Assembly: GCA_934148985.1 (NCBI GenBank)
Contig: CAKPDO010000031.1
Coordinates: 1 to 18,824 of the forward strand
Origin: an uncultured Clostridia bacterium
GTDB taxonomy: Bacteria > Bacillota > Clostridia > TANB77 > CAG-508
DNA: 18,824 bases
Reading direction: 5' to 3'
A model generated the notes under the pieces. The model was not told the origin of the DNA, made no database searches, and worked only from the letters and a program-made list of their open reading frames with translations. The position numbers and the translations under genes were made by a program. How positions within the stretch are numbered: position 1 is the stretch's first letter; each line of letters begins with the position of its first letter. Below are positions 8,401 through 13,075 of this stretch, in pieces.

Positions 8401-10549
8401 AGTTATTTATTAAAGCTGTATTTAATTTTATTTCTTTCTTGTCAGAGTTTGTACTTAATTCACCATAAGCTACTTCTTTATCAACTGTTACAATATTATC
8501 ACCATTATTATTGTAATTAGCTATTTGGTTATATATCATAACTCCATATTGTGATTCTAAATTCAAGTCAGCTGTAACAACCTTATTTATGTTTTTGTTC
8601 TCGTTTGTGTATGCCATTTCTATTTGGCTTGTTTTGCTTGGTGTTAATTTATTTACTGCAACTTCTAACTTTAAATAGATTTTTGTTCCACCTGTTACAT
8701 CATATTTTGTTTGTTCTCCATTAAATTTTACAGAAATTTCTGTTTCTCCACTTGCTTTTTTATTTAATTTTACATTTTCTTTTTGAACTTCTAATCCATT
8801 TTTATATAATATTGCATAATGAGCTTCTTTAGCATTTACTGTTATTTCTTTTGGTAATTTGAAAGTTACAGTTGGATTTTTATATAAGTCTTTGCTTTCA
8901 TCATTTGCTTCTAATGTCGCATTTATTTCTAATTCTTGTTTATCTGCTACAGTAGATAATTTTGCTGTTTCTACAACTAAATTTGCATTTGATTCTGTTT
9001 CTTTTAATGTTATTACCTTTTCAGCTACTTTTTGATTTACAACTGTTCTTTCTTTTATTCCTGTCAATTTTTCGATTTCTTTTCTTTCATATCCCGCACT
9101 TTGTATGCTTTTTGTATTTTCTATATTTAAAGTTCCTATATTTTCAGGTTTGCTTGTTTCTATTTTGATTTCTTTTTCTCCATTTGGATATGTTATTACT
9201 ACTTTTCCTTCTTCATTTACTTCTGAATCTTTGTTTATATTTGCAATTGTAGATCCTGCACTATTTTTTATAACTATATATCCATTTTCTCCGAAGATTT
9301 TTTGAAATTCTTCTTTACTTATTCTTGTTTCTTTATATAAAATATTTGCTGCCTTTTCATTTTCACCTTCAACATATTTTGCTGCTTTTTGTTCTATTTC
9401 AATTTTTTCTTCTTGGTCTATATAATCAACATTTATCTTGTTTATCTCTGTGTAAGTTCTTTCTTCTCCTGAGTAAATCTTACCCTTATAGATTTCTTCT
9501 TCGCTTGTTTCTATTGTGCTTGATATTACTCCATCTATTTCTTCTTTAATATGAACTTTTTTTGCTTCGCTTATTTCTTTGTCATCATATAATGTTATTT
9601 TACTTTCTATATTTACATCTTCATCTAATGTTTCATTTGGTGCTAATATATATGTTACAACAATTAAGTCTTTTGCTGATTTTTCCCAGCTTATTTCTTC
9701 TTCGTTTCCATTTGCTAGGTTTATTTCTAATTTGTGTGTATCTTTATTGTAACTATAATTTTCTTCGCCAAATTCTATTTTGCTGTTTGTTCCTTTTGTT
9801 TCTCTTGCTATTACTCGTACATTCTCAACTTTTTCAGGAACATCTAATACAATTTTTGTATTTTTTATTGGATAGCTGTTATTTCCTACATTGCTACTTA
9901 CTAATAATTGTACTAGTCTTTTATTTTCTCCATTTTCATCATATATAGAATTTGTAAGTACTTTTCCATCAAGTTCAGCTTTTGCATCTTCACTTGATTT
10001 CCAATTTACAGTTACTTCTGTTTCTCCTTTTATTTCTACATATTTTTGTTTTTCTACGTTTTTGCTGTTTATATACTGTCCACTTAAATCAACTTTTGTT
10101 TTTCCATTTAATGCTGCTTTGTTTACACTGTCTTCTTTTTTAGCTTCTATTTCTAACTTTATAGTAGCTGTGCTTCCAGCATTTATTTGATTTAGTTTTA
10201 CAGTATTTCCTGATATTTCAGCAATTTCTTCACTTAGCTTGTTAGATGTTAGATTAAAGTTTCCATCTCCTAAGCTGATTGCTCCTTCGAAATATCCTTC
10301 ATTTTTTACTGTTACATCAACATATAGATAGCTTTTTTTATCTATATTTTCCTCCATTTGGTCTACTTTTTCGCCATTTTCGTTTAGAAAATACGCAAAA
10401 AATTCGACATTTGCATTATTTGTCTTTACTACTTCTAATGCATAGCTTACAGCTGTTTTTCCTATAAGCAAGAAGTCTGATACAGTCAATGCAAATATCA
10501 CTAAAATTGCACAAATTTTGTTAATTAAATTTGTTTTTGTACTGTTCAT
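5471..10549 (-). CDS. Giant secreted surface protein with beta-sandwich repeats, Gly/Asn linker and SdrD-B domain
   Basis: The 1692-aa product is predicted to be exported and held at the surface. Residues 1-37 are a signal peptide ending VSYA. Residues 38-1280 are Thr/Asn/Glu/Lys-rich and look like successive Ig-like or DUF11-like beta-sandwiches with no enzyme motif. A low-complexity Gly/Asn/Asp/Ser linker spans 1283-1372. An SdrD-B domain begins at ISGIVWLDNDKDG (1376). A DUF11-like domain follows (YKIKVTNKGDVAGYARNI, about 1550-1566). The tail is SVSTG (1656-1660), a hydrophobic helix and VNKKYLSKKI. The frame is open upstream to 10633, but those codons overlap the promoter at 10589-10617. 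ATG 10549 has GGGAGG upstream and opens a proper signal peptide, so I chose it. It is the first gene of a two-gene operon. A role as adhesin, stalk or matrix protein is inference. Confidence 0.75.
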   Translation of the reverse strand: MNSTKTNLINKICAILVIFALTVSDFLLIGKTAVSYALEVVKTNNANVEFFAYFLNENGEKVDQMEENIDKKSYLYVDVTVKNEGYFEGAISLGDGNFNLTSNKLSEEIAEISGNTVKLNQINAGSTATIKLEIEAKKEDSVNKAALNGKTKVDLSGQYINSKNVEKQKYVEIKGETEVTVNWKSSEDAKAELDGKVLTNSIYDENGENKRLVQLLVSSNVGNNSYPIKNTKIVLDVPEKVENVRVIARETKGTNSKIEFGEENYSYNKDTHKLEINLANGNEEEISWEKSAKDLIVVTYILAPNETLDEDVNIESKITLYDDKEISEAKKVHIKEEIDGVISSTIETSEEEIYKGKIYSGEERTYTEINKINVDYIDQEEKIEIEQKAAKYVEGENEKAANILYKETRISKEEFQKIFGENGYIVIKNSAGSTIANINKDSEVNEEGKVVITYPNGEKEIKIETSKPENIGTLNIENTKSIQSAGYERKEIEKLTGIKERTVVNQKVAEKVITLKETESNANLVVETAKLSTVADKQELEINATLEANDESKDLYKNPTVTFKLPKEITVNAKEAHYAILYKNGLEVQKENVKLNKKASGETEISVKFNGEQTKYDVTGGTKIYLKLEVAVNKLTPSKTSQIEMAYTNENKNINKVVTADLNLESQYGVMIYNQIANYNNNGDNIVTVDKEVAYGELSTNSDKKEIKLNTALINNFGGDVTDVTLIGRIPSGENEESFNTKLSEIETNNESAKVYYSSVENPEKDDESWGAYTENAKSYKVVIDKMAKEEIVQLNVPVAIEENLKYNKKGNFESEVTAVYDGKTETNNSVITLATKTGMQESSEERPVTEETKTGITSSISANVGNDSLAENDNVYEGQTIRYKVTLTNNTGKDYSNVTIKANQKNGYMWGAVETDVTNPDDETQGQKHYIEHYYKISDSNEVTLAKLDSFKAGESYTYEYEAATYLLSNDKIDGTQTYGTITAISDDKTLNETITTIKNNIKNAELQVTVNRGSTEENEPIGGGTVKSEVNIKNLTSDTLKNIKLRIAFSSNLKGDVNITEKIENKIENVASSLLQNGLTIMTLNIKEINANETLTIEMFPSTDDNLDGKESDNVWILSEAITEKQNSYVSNKFTRKIKNVSLKYDLEQSGNFENGKKINIETDKLSDGDKIEFTATITNNEAETRKIELEYNLDKMIDIQSAKIQTTSEEKDISNEFSYNNLKEEEQTIAAGETIKLSVIGKIETLNIDSVTNKLNVMDTETARISNNELTIKVNKTENPAVNPDDGNEDNGDSGDNGNTGNNGNTGDNGNSGNNGNTGDNGSSGNDGSQENNGSSGDNGNTGNNGSENNGSNNNSGNNSNSSADDEDKKYTISGIVWLDNDKDGRRNSQEELKGDIEVSAINAENGEIVATTKTAYDGTYKLELTKGKYIIVFKYDTNLYTSTIYQVKGANDTENSDAVSREVTINGNKITAATTDTISLNKNISNIDLGLTSKSTFKLDLQKYVSKITVTNDSKTTTYDQKDNTTLAKAEIKSKNLSGSLVVIEYKIKVTNKGDVAGYARNIVDYMPQTLSFNSSMNSDWYISGNNLYNTSLANTKIEPGETKELTLVLTKTMTDSNTGLVNNKAEIAESSNELGIKGETNEKGSANVIISVSTGALVNYVSTTVITLIVLAGLAYLVNKKYLSKKI
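6434..6703 (-). repeat. Low-complexity Gly/Asn/Asp/Ser linker-coding repeat
   Basis: About 90 codons built from 9- and 18-base units encode variants of GDNGNTGNNGNS. It connects the beta-sandwich stack of the 1692-aa protein to its SdrD-B domain and probably acts as a flexible spacer. The repetition makes it prone to length change by slippage. It also creates long artefactual frames on both strands (for example 6393-6887 plus and 6403-6684 minus) that are not genes. Confidence 0.8.
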
Positions 10550-10588
10550 ATTAATTCCTCCCTTTATTGTACACTTTATACTTATGTT

Positions 10589-10617
10589 ATTATATATAAG
10601 TGCTGTTATTAAGTCAA
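10589..10617 (-). promoter_or_regulatory. Sigma-A-type promoter of the surface-protein operon
   Basis: TTGACT (10617-10612), a 17-base spacer and TATAAT (10594-10589) lie about 40 bases upstream of ATG 10549. It implies a short leader of about 30 bases and shows that the longer open frame reaching 10633 is not translated from its first codon. Confidence 0.75.
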
Positions 10618-10664
10618 GAACCTTTCTTTTCAAGCTTTTAAGAAATTTTTTTAATTTTCTTTTT

Positions 10665-10734
10665 CCTTTTACGGAAGCTTTTAAATGGTTTTTTATGACT
10701 TTTATATTAAATTTATATTACAATTATGTTACAA
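10665..10734 (-). repeat. Conserved leader element, copy B
   Basis: The upstream block, TTGTAACATAATTGTAATAT and onward, matches copy A (206-276). Inside it AATATAAAAGTCATAAAAA (10708-10690) matches copy C (18686-18668) in all 19 bases. The distal block AGCTTCCGTAAAAGG also matches copy A, and its TCCGTAA core matches copy C. This copy therefore links the other two. It lies upstream of the 10589-10617 promoter. Confidence 0.5.
10706..10734 (-). promoter_or_regulatory. Possible second, upstream promoter of the surface-protein operon
   Basis: TTGTAA (10734-10729), 17 bases and TTTAAT (10711-10706) lie within leader copy B. In copy C the sequence ATAAAAGTCAT likewise directly follows a -10 box (TATAAT), which supports reading this as a promoter whose transcript would begin in the shared block. 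Confidence 0.4.
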
Positions 10735-10775
10735 AATTTCTTTTAGGCACAATTGCACATCATACTTCTTATTAT

Positions 10776-10795
10776 AAAGCCTTTCAGGCTTTTTT
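10776..10795 (+). terminator. Terminator-like hairpin on the plus strand, no known gene
   Basis: AAAGCCT and AGGCTTT form a 7-base stem around a 3-base loop, and the sequence continues into TTT, giving six T in a row. The T run exists only in the plus-strand reading, but no plus-strand gene lies upstream of it in the window. Confidence 0.45.
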
Positions 10796-10893
10796 GCAAT
10801 AGATTTTTTACATTTTTTGTAACTTTTTATGTAATTTTAGTGTTGTTTCTTATTTGGATTTTTATGTTTTTGGTATTTTAACTTTTTAGACAC

Positions 10894-10943
10894 AAAAACA
10901 TAATGAAACCTTTTTCTTTTTAATATGGTTTCATTATGTTTTT
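10894..10943. terminator. Long inverted repeat, probable bidirectional terminator
   Basis: Two perfect 17-base arms (10894-10910 and 10927-10943) enclose 16 bases, and each arm ends in five T in one of the two directions. It starts 43 bases after the stop of the 68-aa Rpn-like remnant (minus strand) and is its likely terminator. The stem is AT-rich, so its strength is uncertain. Confidence 0.55.
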
Positions 10944-10986
10944 ACAATAATTAATATATTTTATATTGCTAGTAGCTATTTTATAT

Positions 10987-11193
10987 TCATTTGTCTTTTT
11001 GCAATTTTTCTAAAGTAGATAATTGCCTCAAATTGACTTCTTCTTTTACTTTTATTTCATCTATTTTCATATTTAGTAGGCCCTCTAAAAAATCGATTAA
11101 ATATATTTCATTTCCCGGTTTTGAAAAAAATGCTTTAAATATTATATCGTCTTTTAGATTATATTTTTTGCCATTGTTTCTTTTTTGCTCCAT
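10987..11193 (-). CDS. Truncated Rpn-family PD-(D/E)XK nuclease/transposase remnant
   Basis: The 68-aa product matches, from memory, the start of the Rpn / PD-(D/E)XK nuclease-transposase family, which is normally about 250-300 aa: YNLKDDIIFKAFFSKPGNE followed by LIDFLEGLLNMKI and EEVNLRQLS. Family members continue with a GRLD-type catalytic motif; here the frame instead ends TLEKLQKDK after residue 59, so the nuclease core is missing. The ending resembles the usual C-terminus of these proteins (LS..E.EKLK), so an in-frame internal deletion is possible. ATG 11193 keeps a GAGAGGAG site and a promoter (TTGCAA-18-TATAAT with TGC extended -10). I expect no nuclease activity. It is either a decayed mobile element or a small protein kept for another reason. 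Confidence 0.65.
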   Translation of the reverse strand: MEQKRNNGKKYNLKDDIIFKAFFSKPGNEIYLIDFLEGLLNMKIDEIKVKEEVNLRQLSTLEKLQKDK

Positions 11194-11208
11194 TTATTCT
11201 CCTCTCTT

Positions 11209-11238
11209 ATTATAGCACTTTTATAATTTTATTTGCAA
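11209..11238 (-). promoter_or_regulatory. Promoter of the Rpn-like remnant
   Basis: TTGCAA (11238-11233), 18 bases and TATAAT (11214-11209) preceded by TGC form an extended -10 promoter. It sits about 16 bases upstream of ATG 11193, so the leader is very short, and GAGAGGAG follows directly. Confidence 0.5.
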
Positions 11239-11356
11239 TGCTTTTTGATTTTTTTTAGTTTTTAAAATATTTGATTTAATATTTTGAACTTTTACAACTA
11301 ATTTTGAATTTTTCGAAAAAATTTTATAAAATTATTATAGGCTCTAACTTGCATAA

Positions 11357-11400
11357 TGTCAAGGAAAATCGTTTGACAAAATTCGACTACTTCAAAATTC
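11357..11400. promoter_or_regulatory. Possible operator upstream of the small-gene operon
   Basis: TGTCAA (11357-11362) and TTGACA (11373-11378) form a 6-base dyad with a 10-base spacer, and CAAAATTC occurs twice 16 bases apart (11377-11384, 11393-11400). They end 8 bases before the -35 box at 11409. This could be a regulator site, but chance is possible in such AT-rich DNA. Confidence 0.25.
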
Positions 11401-11408
11401 ATTTTTCA

Positions 11409-11437
11409 TTCACACATAAATTCCTATCTCATATAAT
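11409..11437 (+). promoter_or_regulatory. Promoter of the three small plus-strand genes
   Basis: TTCACA (11409-11414), a 17-base spacer and TATAAT (11432-11437) give a strong sigma-A-type promoter 24 bases upstream of the first ATG (11461). Confidence 0.75.
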
Positions 11438-11460
11438 ATAATTATAACGAGGTGAAAACT

Positions 11461-11613
11461 ATGAACAATATGGATGTAACTTATTTAATGAATATGTTAA
11501 ATAAAATGGACAAAAATCAATTGTCAAATGGGCTAAATCAACTCAATCAAATATTAAGTCCAGAGGAAAAAAACAAAATAATTCAAGCACTAAATTCAAA
11601 CAAGAAAAATTAA
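11461..11613 (+). CDS. Small hypothetical protein of 50 aa, first of a three-gene unit
   Basis: I do not recognise a named family. It starts at ATG 11461, after a GAGGTG ribosome-binding site and directly behind a strong promoter, and ends at TAA 11611-11613. It is Met-, Asn- and Gln-rich and looks all-helical: a first helix (YLMNMLNKM), then MDKNQLSNGLNQLNQIL, then SPEEKNKIIQALN. It has no signal peptide or membrane segment, so it is probably cytoplasmic. A 20-base gap containing an AGGAGG site leads to the next gene, so the two should be cotranscribed. My impression is that similar short proteins (MDK..L...L..IL) accompany the next two genes in other Clostridia, but I cannot check this here. 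Confidence 0.65.
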   Translation: MNNMDVTYLMNMLNKMDKNQLSNGLNQLNQILSPEEKNKIIQALNSNKKN

Positions 11614-11633
11614 TTTTTTAGGAGGTGAGCAAA

Positions 11634-12089
11634 ATGGCAGAAGATAATAATCTATCAAACATTATTAGTAATTTTAAGAACATGTTAAATAACAATAACA
11701 ATGACTCTTCTAACACAACTAATAATAGTGAACCAACATCAAACTTGAACATAACTCCAGAAATGATTGGAAACTTAGCCAATATGCTAAAATCAAGTTC
11801 CGAAAACACTTCTTCTTCTGCTTCATCTTCTCCTGATTTTGAAGATACTTCTAATAATCAATCATCTTCAAATCAGTCATCTAATAACATAGATTTTGAA
11901 ACTATTTTAAAAATAAAATCAATCATGGAAACTTTAAATAAAAAAGACGACCCTAGAAGTAAATTGCTTTACTCTTTAAAGCCATATTTAAGAGAAACTA
12001 AGCAAAAAAAATTAGACCAATATGTTAATTTGCTAAAAATTACAGAAGTTTCTAATTTATTTAAAAATGAAAAAGGAGCTAAAAACTAA
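11634..12089 (+). CDS. Hypothetical protein of 151 aa with Asn/Ser-rich centre and conserved C-terminal helical block
   Basis: I choose ATG 11634, behind AGGAGGTG at 11620-11627. An in-frame GTG at 11625 lies inside that ribosome-binding site and is not a likely start. Residues 1-20 are helical (NLSNIISNFKNML). Two Asn/Ser/Thr-rich stretches flank a short segment, TPEMIGNLANMLKS, that echoes the N-terminal one. The C-terminal 55 residues form a distinct helical module: ETILKIKSIMETLNKKDDPR, SKLLYSLKPYLRETKQKKLD, then QYVNLLKITEVSNLF. Modules of this type (DPR..LL..LKP.L...+Q.K.D) occur in Clostridia proteins without an assigned function, to my knowledge. There is no signal or membrane segment. 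The stop overlaps the next ATG by one base, so translation is coupled. Confidence 0.7.
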   Translation: MAEDNNLSNIISNFKNMLNNNNNDSSNTTNNSEPTSNLNITPEMIGNLANMLKSSSENTSSSASSSPDFEDTSNNQSSSNQSSNNIDFETILKIKSIMETLNKKDDPRSKLLYSLKPYLRETKQKKLDQYVNLLKITEVSNLFKNEKGAKN

Positions 12090-12445
12090 TGCCTATTTTT
12101 CGCTATCCTTTTTTTTATAATAATTACGGAAATTATTATAACAGGCCCATTCCATATGGACCAAATAATAATCTACATATTAATAATAATGAATATAGGC
12201 CAGAAAATTTTGAAAGTAAGCCACAAAAAAATCAAAATATGCCATTAGAAGAAAATAAATTAAATGATGATAATAAAAAAAATAATTCAAAAAAACAGGA
12301 AGATTCTAACTATTTTTTTGAATTATTTGGTTTAAAGCTTTACTTTGATGACATTCTTTTAATTTGTTTAATTTTCTTTTTATATCAAGAAGGTGTCAAA
12401 GATGACGAACTTTTTATTAGCCTCATTTTGCTACTTTTAAGTTAA
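12089..12445 (+). CDS. Hypothetical 118-aa membrane-tail protein, last of the three-gene unit
   Basis: ATG 12089 overlaps the stop of the preceding gene (TAATG), with GGAG inside that gene's end serving as ribosome-binding site. The N-terminal 45 residues are rich in Tyr, Asn, Pro and Phe (RYPFFYNNYGNYYNRPIPYG). Residues 50-72 are charged and polar. The C-terminus is conserved-looking and hydrophobic: FFELFGLKLYFDDILLICLI, FFLYQEGVKDDELF, then ISLILLLLS. These give two short membrane-inserting segments split by a charged turn, with the end of the protein inside the hydrophobic part. I recognise no named family. A Tyr/Asn/Pro-rich head can occur in envelope or spore-coat proteins, but nothing else here supports that. 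Its stop abuts the stop of minC on the other strand. Confidence 0.65.
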   Translation: MPIFRYPFFYNNYGNYYNRPIPYGPNNNLHINNNEYRPENFESKPQKNQNMPLEENKLNDDNKKNNSKKQEDSNYFFELFGLKLYFDDILLICLIFFLYQEGVKDDELFISLILLLLS

Positions 12446-13063
12446 TTATTCTATTGTAATTTGGTTAGTTTCAGCATCTATTGATATATAAGCTTGCCTA
12501 TGCATAGGTTCCTCATCTCTGTCAAATTCTTTTACAATATTTGCAATTCTTAGTTGTACAGAATCAAGTTTTCCTGCTGCGATTATTGCTTTTGTATTTC
12601 CTTTTGCCCCTGCATGAGCTAGTCCCCTAAGTGTTCCAAGTACAACTATGTTATCAGATGCAACAACTTCGGCTCCAGCATTTACATCTCCTATTATGAC
12701 AATGCTACTGTCTTCTTCTATTTTTTGCCCAGACCTTAAAGAACCTTTATGAAATTTTGTTTCAGATACGGAAACTTCTTGTATAAATGTTCTTTTTATA
12801 TTGTGCAAGCCAAGTTCTTTTGGCATGTCAAAGTCAACATCAACATTAAGTTTTTCCTTAATTATTTCTTCGATTTCGTCAATTTCCTTGTTTTTTAAAA
12901 CCTTTCCTGTTACCATTATAGGTGTTTTTTCATCTTTATATATCTTTTGTAATTGCATTACTTTTTTCTTTATTTGTGGTATTATATCCTCTATTTTTGC
13001 CTCTGAATTGATTTTGATAACCACTAAATTGTTTTTTTGGCTTACATTTATACAGCTTCCCAT
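12446..13063 (-). CDS. minC: Septum-site determining protein MinC
   Basis: The 205-aa product inhibits FtsZ ring assembly away from mid-cell and is usually recruited to the membrane by MinD. Residues 1-100 form the variable FtsZ-binding N-domain. Residues 104-176 carry the beta-helical MinC C-domain signature: GSLRSGQ (108-113), VIIGDVNAGAEVVA (122-135), IVVLGTLRGLAHAG (139-152) and QLRIANIV (170-177). RSGQ and the surrounding surface are where MinD binds in characterised MinC proteins. ATG 13063 follows AAAGGAG, 12 bases after the stop of mrdA, so it is the last gene of the cell-shape operon. No minD or minE follows within the window; downstream there are instead converging unrelated genes, with zero bases between the stops and no intrinsic terminator that I can see. 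Confidence 0.92.
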   Translation of the reverse strand: MGSCINVSQKNNLVVIKINSEAKIEDIIPQIKKKVMQLQKIYKDEKTPIMVTGKVLKNKEIDEIEEIIKEKLNVDVDFDMPKELGLHNIKRTFIQEVSVSETKFHKGSLRSGQKIEEDSSIVIIGDVNAGAEVVASDNIVVLGTLRGLAHAGAKGNTKAIIAAGKLDSVQLRIANIVKEFDRDEEPMHRQAYISIDAETNQITIE

Positions 13064-13075
13064 GTTTTTCTCCTT

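Larger units (their letters stand above)
10550..10986. other. 437-base intergenic region without a gene
   Basis: It holds two minus-strand promoters (10589-10617 and 10706-10734), leader element copy B (10665-10734), a terminator-like hairpin for plus-strand transcripts (10776-10795) and a long perfect inverted repeat (10894-10943). A plus-strand TTGTAAC-6-TGTAAT at 10817-10835 resembles the upstream block of the leader element in the opposite direction. I see no credible coding sequence. Confidence 0.7.

Noticed and set aside
10550..10633. 28 extra N-terminal codons on the 1692-aa surface protein
   Set aside because: They overlap a clear promoter (TTGACT-17-TATAAT), and ATG 10549 has a good ribosome-binding site and starts a proper signal peptide.
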